From the NCBI RefSeq assembly GCF_022376445.1, contig NW_025955195.1, positions 1 to 60,959 of the forward strand: a DNA stretch of 60,959 nt, read 5' to 3'. The notes under the pieces were generated by a model. It ran no database searches and was not told the DNA's origin. It was given only the letters and a program-made list of their open reading frames with translations. Shown one piece after another: positions 34,903 to 47,760 of the stretch (positions within the stretch are counted from its first letter, which is position 1; the number at the start of each line of letters is the position of its first letter). Both the position numbers and the translations under genes were made by a program. Source of the stretch: Fomitopsis serialis. Its lineage: Eukaryota > Basidiomycota > Agaricomycetes > Polyporales > Fomitopsidaceae.

Positions 34903-37585
34903 GACCTATGCTGTCGTGCCGTTTGAGTTAATTCTCTTGAATTAAGCTGACAGGAGATGCGGAGGGCGTGTTGAATATATGTTCGGACTCAATTCTGTGC
35001 GTCCCCGGGTGTACTGTGTATCAGGTACTCGTAAGCCGAAGGCACCTTAGTACAAAAGCGACCAAGGATTGATACTCACATATAATCCGTAGCACTGGTT
35101 GGTTATAGGCAAGACGACAGCAGCGCGGCTTGCAGCCGGTTCAACGTTTAGTGCACGCGGGGTCAAACACGATGAGACGTTCGACATGTGCACTTTTATG
35201 CCCTTGCGTGCGTGCGAGTGTGGCCGAGCGTCTGCGCCGCTGTCAAGCGGCATGATGCTCATGCATGAAAGCTGATAGTGTCAGCGCGAACCTTGAGCGG
35301 ACTGAGGCAAGACCCGACGGTCAAGTGATGCTCAAGAGACACTCACAAATATCGTGACCGACTCTTGCGTAGACTACAGATTATTGGCCTCACACTGTCA
35401 ATGTCGTGAGCGAGTGTGTCAGATAGACAGAGCGGCATTGACGACTCACATCTACCATGTCATTCAAGTTCCCCGACGTCAAGACAATATGTACGTAGTT
35501 TTGTTGTAACGCTATCCCACAGTCCGAAAGAGAGCACTCGCACCGATACTTTCGCACCGCAGCTCCAACTTGAACGTAGATCCGTAGCCATGAATACACC
35601 ACCCATAGTTGTAGGCTCCCGAGATACTCGGTACGAAATCGTAGGTCTGGTTAGGCTCTATCAATGTGGAGCTCGATTGCCATAAAAGTGTGGAACACGA
35701 CGCAGTCTGATGGCCTCGCTAGATCGTGTTCCGGTATCTGAACTTGTCCAGCACGTCGCGCAGACAGTCAATGCGCATGCAGGGAAATACCCTCTCAGAC
35801 TAGTCCAGCTTTCGAAAGCAGGTCAGCAGGCATTATCACGCAGTACAGGCCGAGACGCACCATGTAAGACTGTACGCCCTGCGCTGCGCGACGCGCCAGA
35901 CGTAGTCACGACGCGTACATTTTCTCAAAGAGGTGCGGGGCCCGTCCGGTTGAGTCGTCGTGCGGGTGCGGATGTGCGCCGCGGCGTCACTGGTAGCGGT
36001 TGGTTCTCAGGATGCGATTTGTAGTGCTAAAAGCAGGCGCGAGGGCGAACCTCCGTCGCCCAAGGACAATGCGAACTGGAGGCCTTCGGGCAGAATCTCA
36101 AGGGTGACTGTCACGAGTTGGGTTGATGCACAGGCGCAGACTCAAGGTAAGAAAAGATAGACGCACATTATGGTTACTAAATCCCAGTGTGTCTCCAGTG
36201 TATCCGTCTGCAACGCGCCATCCGGGCAAGCAAGCGAGGCGCTACAACACGTTCAGTACTCGTATGTAACGCACACCAGTCACACTTCGCACCTAAATTC
36301 CGCTTATCAAAGCTTGCTCTCGGGGTTCGGGGCCGAGTTGTCGTAAGTTACTCCCACTACCGGCATTACGGCCCCCCTTCAGAACGTCTCGGAGTGGGCG
36401 AGGGTTCGAGCCAAGTTCGAGCCATCACCGTAACGTGGCTACGTACGCCCTATTTGCATGACACACTCGTGTACGCATTTTCAGACTTCGAGAAGGGTGC
36501 CTTGATTGTGCACTAACACTGGTTATCCACCATTGCGTCGCTGACAGACTACAGTGGCATCGGCAGTCAACCGTATATGGCCACCGCACCCAGTAAACGC
36601 GGCCCATGCAGAATACAGAATAGGGAAAGCCCAAATTGAGCATGCACACGCTAAGACAAAGACGGTAGCATAGGATAGCCCGCGGGGTTGGGCACACTCC
36701 GGGGGATAGGCTGGGGAAGACGTAGATATCGTAGAGCTTGTTTAGCGTTCACGTGCGCGCCATCTCAGGCTGTCACCGGCCAAAACATACGCATTGGGCG
36801 GAGCGCAGAAAAATGAATGTGCGGCACAGCGAATAATTTGTAGTTCAGTGAACGCACCATGCATCAGTCAATCGCAGTTGAAGCCACCTGATGTTACCGT
36901 TCAATCAGAAGACCGCCGTAGACATGCGAAAGTAGACACACCGCTCAGTGCCATTCAGCGCAATGGAACTAAGCAAGGGCGGTGAGCGAGCGAGGACCTG
37001 TCGAGCAACGTTTTCTTCGCCGACTACCACAGTCGTTTGAACGTCGCGCCGAACAATGTCCGCCTCTTCCCTTACCTGAGCTTATTTACCCCCCTTCCCT
37101 CCACACCCATTATTTGATTTCATGGGGCACAAATCCCTGTGGCCCTGGTGCTTCGTGTCATTTGTGTAGTTTTGCATCCCGACGTCTGCAATGCATGTCA
37201 TTCAGTGTCGCTCGAGTTTTTCAGACTTTGAGTCTACGAAACGGCTGACGCGGAGGAAGAGAGCCGCTGGAAGCGGCGGCATGAGGCGGCATGATTTTTC
37301 AGAACGACGTAATCGGTTCTGTGATTGGAGTGGCTTCGTATACCCTTGTCGTAGGGTAAAGTTTCGGGGGCCCATCTCTGGCAGAAAATCAAATATAGCG
37401 CGAGAAGTCTTTCAGCTCGCTGTGGGTAAGAGGGACAGCGGGGACCGAGATGATGGCGTATGGGCAGCGACATCATGGCTCTGCCAGTGACCAAGCACAT
37501 TGACGATGGGAAGTTAAGCTGAGCAACTCAGCGTTATCGGTCCCTCCATTCAAATTATGACCTGTGATTGGTACCCCACCCCTCG
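34903..37585. other. Long intergenic region upstream of DUF6535 copy B
   Basis: I see no supportable gene. Short open frames on both strands have no recognisable domain. The right part (about 36640-37510) is copy 2 of the dispersed repeat. Confidence 0.45.
36640..37510 (+). repeat. Diverged dispersed repeat, copy 2
   Basis: Same block order as 28940-29590: CCGCGGGGTTGGGCAC, GTTCACGTGCGCG, AAATGAATGTGCGGCACA, CAGTGAACGCACCATGCATC, AGACCGCCGTAG, AGCGCAATGGAAC, ACCGAGATGATGGC, GCGACATCATGGC and ACCAAGCACA. It contains an extra segment that is absent from copy 1, near 37000-37400. Confidence 0.6.
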
Positions 37586-38260
37586 TCAGATGAGATTCAG
37601 GATTTTTGATTCGCTTACCAACAATGTATGCGATGCGCCGCCAGCTCCTTGGACGGAGACTTCGCTCGGAATGATGAGCGCCCTCGCAGCATGGTCAGTT
37701 GGGGAACTGAGTGCTGGATCCGCCCGTAAATGCGAAAGCATCGTCCATCGCGCTGCTTCTGCGGCCTTTCGGTTATCCGGCATGTCTTCAAAGTCCAACG
37801 CTGGACCTGTGTTAAACGCCGTTACTGACTCTCACCGCCGGAGGACGAGCTACACTCACCTGATACGTTGAACGCAATAGTGTAGGCTGCCTCTGGTCGA
37901 TCTTCATACGGTAGAATGTCCGCGTCCTATCCAGTTCCATACCGATGTCCAGGTGGCCGTGCACTGCCCGTGTCAAGTGGCGTGATATCAAGTCGATGGA
38001 CTTGTACAGAAGCTAATGAAGGGGAATTAGAAAGGCGAGTGGTACAAACCTCCGGGCAGACTGTCGGAAGACCGACTGAATGCCCCTGAGGTTCACCGTT
38101 AGCTATGCCATCAGACCATTTCAAATGCCACGCAGGTGGATAGAGCACTTTCCCCGTCTGCAGCCTCCGAATAGCCAGTATGATGGACGGGAATTCGACC
38201 ACAAAGCATGGATATTGTGTCAATGTGGTATTTATCGCATTTCCAGGACGGTGAGCGGGC
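37586..38260 (-). CDS. Possible minus-strand gene fragment, unresolved
   Basis: A minus-strand frame at 37586-37798 reads LDFEDMPDNRKAAEAARW and ends in KILNLI. It can be joined across a GTGAGT...CACAG intron to ILPYEDRPEAAYTIAFNVSG, but that frame meets a TAG at about 37927. An alternative frame upstream (SIDLISRHLTRAV, MELDRTRTFYRMK) avoids the TAG yet joins a different downstream frame. Coding bias is plausible on this strand, but I cannot settle the model. It may be a decayed gene. No family recognised. Confidence 0.3.
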
Positions 38261-38789
38261 GTGCTTGAGGATGGAGCGTCCGGTCCAAGTCGTGGGTGGT
38301 TACCGCATCGACGATCAACATCTGTAGTGACGCCATACTCGCGGCGTTGAGTTTAACCCAAGACGGGGCTGGTCATTCGCGCTATCTGCTGTACGTAAAG
38401 GCCAGCATATGTATCATTGAAAAGCGCAGAAAGTCGACGAGGAGGAGGAACAAAACGTCTGCGCCACCGGCCTTCCGGCGCTTATCCCGATCTATTTTTC
38501 GATCTCTGTTGTCCCAGCGTTTTCTCACGCCATTGCTCTGCCAGTGCCGCAGTGTCTCGCAGTCATTAGGCGGTTGTGGATATGGAACTATCCAGGCAAA
38601 AGCGCAACACGAGCGGTACGTTGTGCCAGTAGTGTGGTACATGCCGCTCAGATTGTGCATACACAGCCCCACGGGCATCCAGCGCACGCGGAACCAGACT
38701 GGTTTATCGGGCACACCAGAGGCACCAAACAGTAAGCACACCACATCTTAACGTTTGTTCATGCCATACATCTGAATCGAGCCTCGCCG

Positions 38790-40759
38790 CTAGCCAGCCA
38801 TACTGAGCGGCGCATACGCTTTTCCGTCCTCCTCCAGCAGCCTTTGAATTAGCTTCATGCCCTCGAGGACCTTTTCCTCTTGCAGCCTCCGCCCGACGAC
38901 CTGCACGCCTACCGGCAACCCGTGCATCTTGTCCGCGTCGTACATCTTGTACTGGCCCCGCTCGATGGCGTTTCTTGGTTTGAACGGGCCCAGCGCGTCG
39001 CGCAGCCGGTCGACATGAGTGACGGGTAGCACGCCCGCGGAGTAGTCCAGCTTCCCGAAGCGCATCAGCAAACGTGAGTCGCTGCACACTCCGCCACGTA
39101 CCAGGTTGAACAAGAACGTATACCCGCACGCCTTCCACCCCTCCTTCATGCCCCCGTGCGGGACCGCCGGCAACGAATTCGGCACGGTCAAGATGAAGTC
39201 GAGCCCCTGCTCCTTCATGTACGCGTGCCAGCGCTCCCTGTACGCGTCGCGCTGGAAAACGAGCGCACAGTACTCGGCCACGCTCTTCTCCGACCACGCT
39301 GCGACGAGGTCGGCGTAGAGCGGGTCGCGGGCGACGTACCGGAGGTACCACGCGTAGAGCGTCTTGAAGAGGCGCGGAGCGCGGAACATTCCGAGCGCGG
39401 CGCGCATGGCGGGGTCGTTCGTCTCGCCCGGGCGGATCGGGTTCGTGCAGCGCTTGGCTGGGGGAGGGTCAGTGGGAGGCTTGGACGAGGAGCGTGGACG
39501 TACCGCCGTCGGCCATGAGGAGCTGGGAGGCGAGCTTCAGGCCTTCGGCAGGGCTTGGAGGATCGCTGCCATGAACATACGTTAGTGCACGGGTCTTGAC
39601 AGAGGAGCCGGGACGAACACAGTGACGACTTGGTGCCCGTGCGCCTCCAGCGTCTTCACGACCGTCTGCAGAGCCCGATTGCACGCAGGCGACGGGGCGA
39701 CGACACCTACAACGAGTATCAGTCACTGATTACCCATAGAATCGACTACCCACCGTCGTCCCACATGACGCCCCACCGGATGCTCTTCTGGCTGGAGAGA
39801 TCGACCTCGCGCCACGGGAGCGCGAGCACCGAGCTGTCGTACTCCCACGGCTCCATGCTCATCACCGCCCTCCAGAACGTCTCGAGGTCGCCGAGGGTGC
39901 GCGCCATCGGGGAGAACGCCACGCCCACGCCCTGTTCGCCGGGCACGCTCGTGTGCGCGTTCCCCGACTTGAGGAACCGGTAGGAGGACGCCTTGATGGT
40001 GTACACCCCCGAGTAGTGTCTGCGCGTCGTCCGTCAGCTCCTCGTCCAAGGTCTGCGAAGCGGCCGCTTACGATGGCAAACGGACCGAGCCCGCCCCGTC
40101 CGAGCCGACGCCGACCCTCGAGCCACCGAAGGCGATCAGCGCGGCCTCGCCGCCGGACGAGCCACCGGGGACGTAGTTCCTGTTGTGCGGGTTCGTCGTC
40201 GCGCCGAAGACGTCGTTCGCGCACTCGAACGAGAGCATCGTGATCGGGACGTTCGTCTTCACGTACGGGACGGCGCCCGCGTCGCGGAGCAGCGTCGCGA
40301 GCGCGGAGTCCTGCTGCTTGATGCCCACCCACGCGGAGTAGCCGATGCACGCGTCGACGCCCGCCACGGAGATCTCGTCCTTCAGGCTCACGGGCATGCC
40401 CGCGAGGGGCCCCTTCGTGTTGCAAGACTCTGCGGACGACTCTGCCTCCTGGATGAACACCTCGGTCAGGCAGTTCGTCGCGGCGTGCGCCTTCAGGGCG
40501 GCCTTGCCGTACGCGGCGAGGACGTCGCGCGGCTTGAGTGCGCCGGTCTGGACACCGGTGACGATCGCGGCGATGGGCTTGGCGAGTACGTCCTTATCGC
40601 TCGCAGTCAGCGGCGTGTGGTAGACCGCGGGCAGGCTCTCGATGCGTGCACGACGCTCCTCCTGCTTTGCGTAGCTATGGGAGCGGGGGTCATTGAGACA
40701 CGTACAGAGAGTATCAGCACTACTCACCAGGCGCGTCGATGGGCGAGGTATGAGAGCAT
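38790..40759 (-). CDS. Amidase (amidase-signature family)
   Basis: Seven exons, 40728-40759, 40072-40674, 39754-40019, 39619-39706, 39504-39565, 39102-39457 and 38790-39050, give 555 aa. The Ser-cisSer-Lys catalytic set is intact: Lys in GMPVSLKDE (about residue 109), cis-Ser in PGGSSGGEAAL (about 184) and the nucleophile in GSDGAGSVR (about 207). Members hydrolyse amides such as acetamide, fatty-acid amides or indole-acetamide; the substrate is not readable. GSDGAGS departs from the common GSDIGGS. The start at 40759 was chosen because it alone gives the right phase into YAKQEERRARIESLP, which matches the N-terminal helix of fungal acetamidase-type enzymes. There is no signal peptide, so a cytosolic location is likely. 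Confidence 0.9.
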
Positions 40760-42058
40760 CGTGGACCGTTTGCGTCGTGCGAGGGTGGGATGGTCCACTG
40801 GAAGCGTGGCTCACCTCTGACTTGTATCATTCATGGATGCAATGTAGGAGGGACGGCCTCCCATACACGCTTCGGATAAGCGGAGCTGGTCATAGGAGCA
40901 CTCTCGAGAAGAAGGCAAACCGACGTCGCCGTTACCGCAGAACCTTAAAGCGGAGCTATTTGCGGAATGAGGACATGTCGATGTACGTACATCGGGCCGT
41001 CGAGGAGACAGGCGTGGAGAATTACACAGCGCTAGCACACGACATAGCCAGAACGAAGCGCATGTACCAGGAACTGTTGTTCGCCGGCGGCCACCATCCA
41101 CATGGTAAGGTAGGCGGACACAACTGCAGCAGATTACTGGTTGTTATGTTGATCCTACCGCAGCGTCCTCAACGATTATTTCCCGTGTGGTGAATATAGG
41201 GCATTAGTTCGAATACCGGGCTCTACGGATATGTGCGTTGGGTGAATTTGTGAACGCGCGAGCACCTCTTGTTTTAATTATCGATGTCCCTTGAAGACTC
41301 GAACATGGCCCATGCAATACGCGACCCGCGACATCCGTCTCGCGAGTCACGCAGCGTGGTCAGTGAGTGGTCAACGATACATAGTGCACGTGGCTAGCAC
41401 TTGACCCGATGGTACGGATGTGTGAGGAGGAGGAGGAGGGGCTTCCATCCATTTAGTCCTCCCCGACTCCGACCGGAGGGAGAGAGGAGGGCTTTGTCGA
41501 CCATAAGTCGTTCGCAGCCGGCGATGCCGCTCCCTCCGTGAGAAACACGTGACTCATAATTCCCATAAGCGGTATCGCAGCAATGCTCGAGTGTCTTACG
41601 AGGCAGCTCGAGGCGGTTGGATCCTTCCGTGCTTCTGGCTGCGTCTGGACGCCTGGATCTTTGACCATCGAATAAGTCCTCCCAAAGGTAGGAGGGCCTC
41701 TATTATGTTGAGAGCCCTCGCATGTACTGTAGTATGTATTACGGTAAGTAAGTTCGCCGTGTGGCTCAGACTCGTGGAAGCCCGAGACGCCCGGGCGGCG
41801 AAGCCGCCGCGGGCGTGAGGGCTTCCAATTGAGTCTCCATACCATTCCGATGGTACTTACAATATTAAAATACACACATAATATACTATGGTGCCGCTGT
41901 GGCAGGCTGAGTATAATAGCTGTGTGCCATGCAGGAGTCGGGGATCGGTGCTTGCGCCGCTACGATCAAGTATAGGGACGCGCCGCACTCGTGACCGCCG
42001 ACTGGACACATTGATACTCCGACCATGGTCACAAAGGCACAACTATACGAGTACAGAG
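40760..42058. other. Intergenic with a GC-rich hairpin
   Basis: No gene is supported. It contains a GAGGAGGAGGAGG tract (about 41430) followed by TCCATTTAGTC, a pairing also seen near 29760-29790, and the hairpin at 41775-41827. Confidence 0.45.
41775..41827. repeat. 53-nt GC-rich hairpin
   Basis: TGGAAGCCC at the left pairs with GGGCTTCCA at the right. Inside, CGCCCGGGCGGC pairs with GCCGCCGCGGGCG (one bulge) around a GAA loop. It stands out from its surroundings in GC content. It is probably a short repeat element; a transcription-related stem is less likely. Confidence 0.7.
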
Positions 42059-42135
42059 GCCGAGATAGCTCAGCTGGGAGAGCAACAGACTGAAGTGAGT
42101 GTTAATAGACGACTTCTGGAGGTCGTGGAAGGAAG
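42059..42135 (+). pseudogene. tRNA-Phe(GAA) fragment with intron, 3' part lost
   Basis: GCCGAGATAGCTCAGCTGGG, then AGAGCAACAGACTGAA, is a eukaryotic tRNA-Phe acceptor 5' strand, D arm and anticodon GAA. An insert (GTGAGTGTTAATAGACGACT) sits where nuclear tRNA introns lie, then TCTGGAGGTCGTGG restores the anticodon 3' stem and variable loop. No T loop (GTTCRA) or matching 3' acceptor follows; the sequence continues AAGGAAGGTGGG. The B box is therefore gone and the gene should be non-functional. Confidence 0.75.
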
Positions 42136-42367
42136 GTGGGCGATGGCAGGTTGACCGTGGACTGCCAATGCGCACGGGGAGGGCGTACCATCGCGCACGG
42201 GGAGGGTGTTCGTTCCACCCTCTTGGCAATCGTTTTGCTTCGCTCCCTGCCGTCGTGGAAGATGAGTTACAACACGAAACAGAAAGCTACGGGCACATCG
42301 AATAAATATGCTGTTCTGCGACATCTATCACGTCCCGCCAGGTACCCCGGCCTTGGAGCCTAGATTT

Positions 42368-44067
42368 TCATTCTCCTCGAGCGGAAGCACATGCCAGGAC
42401 CACAGGAGCAGAAGTGGCCTGAACATCACGACGGAGGCCGTCATGTCCTCCGGTCTGCTGCTCCCCTGCACTTTCTGAGTCGTCGTGCGCTTCTTCCCCG
42501 TCGTCGTGAAACGTGACTGAGCCACCAAGCGCGTCTCCGATCGAAAATCGAATATCAGACACCTCGGACGAGCTTGACTCTGTCTTGGGTACGTCGACCG
42601 CATTGCGTAGGTTCAGGAAAAATCGGGACAAGGGAATGCCTGTCAATCTAGCCGAAACGTAGACTCAATAAGTTTGAATAGAAGAGTCAGCGAAGTGGAG
42701 CAGCTTACACGGGTTGAAATGCCCCGAAGCCCTTGAAGTTCTGGACATCGGATCGTCAATGTTTAGACCGGAAGACTGTCACAGGAGGCATACCTTCGTG
42801 TACATGATCACGACATCCAAGATATCAAATGCAAATATTGTTCTGTTGCAATGCAAAGTGAGACCGGGCAGCAGTCTCTAGTCAGGACGACGGTAAATCC
42901 TACCCGAAGAACACGGTACCTGGAACAGATTTAGTTAGATCCACGGCATCATCGAATTTTGGACAGACCATCCACGAGCAATAGGTTGGTGATGCTCGCC
43001 TGCTCGCCGATGGAGTCAGCAAACCTCTTCGTTTTGAATGTACGGCGCCAAGTTTCCACGAGCAACAGAAGATGCGCTAGCAATGCTGTGATTACGCTCG
43101 CAATGTTGACTTCCACCGCATACATCAGTATCGCATGAATCCTTAGACGAATGGTAAGAGGGCCTACAGCTGAGTCAAATACATTGCTTATTAACATGTT
43201 GGCTCGCAAAAATCATAATTAAGGACACGTACTGGAGGTCGGCAAGGTTGTTCGTGTCTTCAGGGAAGCATCCATATGGTGAGTTCATGATACGGAGAGT
43301 ACCTGTTTCGTACTGCCACACGGCATCAGTAGAGGCGCGTAGACTGTCAAGGGGAATGTACTATATTGCACGCGATCTCTACAAGGAAGAGAGCCACAAT
43401 AACCGAAGGGATGCGCCAGTCCTTTCCATTGACAGCATACGCGCGTAAAGCCATGATCGCTGCATCATCAGTGAGAACATTATCGCGACATGTCGAAGAC
43501 AGTCACCTCACCTGTCTCAACAATATCGAATACTGTAGCCATATCAAGGTACACGAACCACAGACCACGTATGCTGCGGTCCAGGCCAGTAAGTTCAGCC
43601 ACTACGATGGACACCGGAGAGCACATACCTCTAGCAGAAAGACACGTCTGTATGTTAGTCACATTTACGTGAACGAAGGCAGATGGCGCACCGTACACCT
43701 CGAGGTAAACGTCGATGCGACCCAAGCCATAGCTGAGCTGAAGATCGAGATGTGCAACAGGACAAAGAGGACGCTTGGGATTGACAGCATTCGGCCTCGC
43801 ATGAAGTGGACTTGTTGTCCGAGAGTGAGCACGAAGTCAAGACAGTAGATACCTAGTACGAGAGTTCGACGTGAGCGAACATTGGCCAGTCCAAGGCTGG
43901 TATCGCGTACACAATGCGGCAATGAAGCAGCAATTCTCAGTAAATCTGACATGGGTCGATGTGTTAGAGAAGGGCAATGACGGGGGTTGCGTTGATACTT
44001 ACTGAGAGCTAATCAAGGCTTCAAGTTCTTGAACACTCACTGCTTGGGTCAAGGTTGCATTGGCCAT
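42368..44067 (-). CDS. DUF6533-like seven-helix membrane protein
   Basis: The minus-strand start at 44067 gives MANATLTQAV, then through short introns FTENCCFIAAL and IYCLDFVLTLGQQVHFMRGR, the characteristic first helix and YD-like motif of DUF6533 proteins. Later exons carry RAYAVNGKDWRIPSVIVAL, NSPYGCFPEDTNN, a helix ending LLLLVETWRRTFKTKRF, ASITNLLLVDG, and finally LSRFFLNLRNAV followed by an acidic, Ser-rich tail ending at 42368. Helix order and the SRFFLNLR segment match this family of orphan receptor-like proteins in Agaricomycetes. Middle exon borders (about 42700-43650) are not fixed, so length is approximate. Ligand and function are unknown. Confidence 0.65.
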
Positions 44068-47000
44068 GCTCGAGTTGAGCGTGGTGCGGCGCAGGACGGG
44101 TTCAGTTGGTGAGCAAAGACAAGCTACGACGTTCTTAAGTAGTGTAGACTATGTGAGATGTAGGTCAACGTCATCCGTTAGCATCGATGGTTACAATATT
44201 GAGTACAGGAAGTTGATGGCCCAGGATGGATCGTCGTAGCGAAAAGCGGCGAGCAGATCGATTTCAAACGGGATGGATGGAAGACACCTCACTTGGGCAT
44301 TGGAATGTGTTCTGGCACTGGGAGGGGGCCCATCGAGGCGATGAAGAAGCACGGGTCGTTACCAGCAATACCGAACCCACGTGTTGGTGCCGATAGATAC
44401 CCATCATAACCGTTTCGACTCACAGCCACTGTGATACCAAGTCTCGAGTGAACACTCGCGGAACACGACTAATTTCTTTGGCAAGGGTCCTCGATTCCAG
44501 TGCCCAACTGCTCATCCGTACAGATGTATAGATGAGCATCACATACAAGCAAGGACGGATCAGCGCATGCTTACCCCTTTAATTCATTTGCGCCGCCGTC
44601 TCTAAACATCAAATGATTTGCAAATGCCCCCCTCTGAGAACATCATCCGCCCTCGATGATGAGGTTCCAACTAGAGGCAGCGAGTATCTTCTACTGTAAT
44701 ACACATCTTTCATATAGGCTGGGCTGTTCGCAAGTCAGTGCCAGCGCAGTTCCTCGTCGTCAACTGAAGACAGATGCCAGGATACGTACCTCGGTGAGCG
44801 TCCGACCGTTGCACTTCATCGCCGAGCAGTTGCATCATCTCATATACAGTAGACTGGTGTCCGTGGCAAGGAGCTCGAAAAGTCCGACGCCAAGTTTGAA
44901 GCCTGATCTTGAAGCCCGGTAAACCCAGAGGCGGTGTGTCAAGGTAGCACCTCGCCATAGCTTCCTTCGTCTATTGCCACTAAGTGAACGTGAGCAGCAC
45001 TGTTGGGAACACGGGTAAGCCGTCGCATACTCGGCGACTGCCTGCATTTCATCAGCTGTTACCTGCGACAACGAGACCTTGCGCCATTACACATCCATTA
45101 CAAGTCAGGCTGAGCTCTCTCCGCGAGCAGTCCGTGGGCAACCAAAGGCATCAAGAGTACGGGTGGAGGAGACGCGTTACCAAGCTTCCCGATCTTGCGA
45201 GCGAGGACTTGCCTATCAGCGCGAAACACCACCTAACAGCGTAACAGAGTGGCGAGTCGTGAGCTACAGCAGCAAGCGCAGAAAGAGGTACGTACCTCGT
45301 CTTGCTCGCATCACCTACGCCTACAAGCACCTTCCGTCGCGAATGCACTGGCAACCGGCGCCATGTCTTCGTTCTTGATCGTCTGACTCTGGTCACAACG
45401 GGATGGACCACGAGCGGATCTCAGCATGCCAAATGGAGCTAGTAGGGAGGTGGTGTGTACGCCGAGAGGGCAGGAAAGCGGAGAGGCGAGGCAGGTGCTC
45501 TGCGCGTAGACACGATTGGTTGTTCAAGCTCAAGGGTTAAACAGAGCGCAGTCAGAGGCAGCGAGAATGATGCAAAAGGGTTCCAACTGTCCCAGCCAGT
45601 ATAGGACCATGACCATATCTATGCATTTGCCAACTCCGTGCGATGCATACGGTCAACGGCAACATGCACATTCCCCAGCGAGTACGCCCCAGATTATCAG
45701 CTGCTGCGTTTCATATATTCTCCGCGCAGTGACAGAGCTTATGGGCGCACCTACACGCCCGCCCGTTGCGCTCATACAACATGGGTTGCGAAGGGTTTTG
45801 CCTCGAATGACAATGTCCTCGCCACGACTGTCAGACGGCGGTCCGTGGCGCTGAATGCGGCGATCAAAGCGATGTGAGGACTCGGAGGCCTAACATCAGA
45901 GCTCTTGGACGTGGATATTGATACTTACCACGTATACCACCTGCGGGTGTCACGAGGTATGATGGCTACGAACTCACTGCGAAGTCATGAGCATGCACGC
46001 CGAGTTGCGAGGTGGTCTCGAAGTTGTACTCACGGAAGACAGCAATATCACACGATTTAGCGGTCGGACTGCATACAATTGAAGTGTGATCATTTGAGCG
46101 TAACGGAAAGGCTCAAGAGGTAACTTAGCAGCCACTGAGTGAGGCCCAAGAAAGAGCAAGAAAGCCGTTCGCGGTTTGGGGGGGACAATATTGTCGCGAG
46201 ACTCGACAGTGACGCGTCTGTGGCTGCTTTTCGGCAAGCGCCGAGCCCACTTAGATCGGCGTACATAGATCGGCGTTCACCGGCACCGTCACCTTGTAAG
46301 TACAGAACAGCAACGGTCCTTCAACTTCAAGGCTTCAGCTTCATACTTCAAGCTCTTAATTTTCCCTACAAGTCACTGCCTATGCTTGGACACTGAACTT
46401 CAATGTGCCAATTTGCATGGCTACCGCCAGAAATCATCATTCGCACGTTTCTACCCGTCTCCGGGTCCGACACCTCTAGAAACCCCTCAGCCTCCTCCTC
46501 CTCCTCTACTTACTCGCATCGCTTTTCCGAACGCCTTTGTCTCCTTTGAGACTGCATTGGGAGCCGCGAAGACATGAGCGTCACGGGCGAGGTGGGATAC
46601 AAACCAGTCTTCGAGGAAAGGCACGGGTGGACTGTAAGGTACGTCGACGCACTCGGTTCAATCTGGGCAATGTATCTTCCAGACACTGAAGAGGTCATTC
46701 AATCTCATCTAGCATCGCGTTCTTGATGGTGTGCCGCTAGTGAAATCATGCACGCAACCATCCCAGTTTACATCCTGGTACGTCACATAAGTGTGATCTC
46801 CGACTCATTCTACCCCACTTTCTCTGTACTCACTGAAACACCCAGGCTTTCTCAGTGATTGCTCCCCTCGGGAACATACGCGTCCTCTTTAACACCTTGC
46901 CCAAGTCCGGATGAGCATTGGGTGTGACGAGTCCCAGATGATCGACTCCCTCCATGGCAGCTTCCTCGCGGAGGCCCTGGTCCTTAATACGTTGACCCGT

Positions 47001-47760
47001 ACACGCGCGAATCCGACATCAGGAGCTACATCGTGAGTGATCGCGTTTGTATGTACGCGTGTACTCATATCTCACTCATAGACCCTCCCAGTCCCCTTCC
47101 GGGCTCGTAGGACGAACACTGGAATGCCTTTGCCATTGGCCACGCAATTCTGCCAGAGAGGATCGCCCCTACGACTCTCGACCAGAACGAACGCGGGAGG
47201 CGGGTATAGGGAGACAGTACAGCGCTAACATTTCCATGGTGGATTGTTTATGAAGTGCGTATCTCTCCGACCGCGATACGAGTTCAGGTACTTACCAGCC
47301 ATGCTATGCTCTGCATAGTGCATACTCTGCTGCCTCGTTGAGTTCCGTTCTTCCGGATGTTCATTGCCCCGAGTGCAACCACGAAGCGCTACATATGCGC
47401 GAGCCATTCTTCAATCTTGTTCAACGACAATGGCTCGCATGTCCGGAAAAGACTCAACCATACTCACTCGAAAAAAGGCCAATCCGTCCAGGTTCAATTG
47501 CCGCATTCTCTTATCAGGGGTCCGTACCGCAGACGCCGCAGAGGCCGGTCGTGTATCTAAGCGCTCAATGCCAATGCTAATTAGAGGGTGAGTAGAGCAG
47601 CCCGCTTTTGCTTCTGACCATCGAGTCACACCGAGTTACTCACAGATAGCCCCCATCTGATAATTCGGCATCGCGGAAGGACGTCGATCTCGGCGTTCCT
47701 TGGAGCCATACAAGTACATACCCTCTGCGCTGTGTTCCCTCGCTCGCACCCCTAGACACG
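44068..47760. other. Gene-poor stretch, possibly holding decayed gene remnants
   Basis: The minus strand at about 44840-44960 reads FKIRLQTWRRTFRAP, reminiscent of VETWRRTFKTKRF in the DUF6533-like gene, so a degraded relative may lie here. On the plus strand 46575-46640 reads MSVTGEVGYKPVFEE but ends quickly. Nothing reaches the level of a gene model. Confidence 0.35.
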
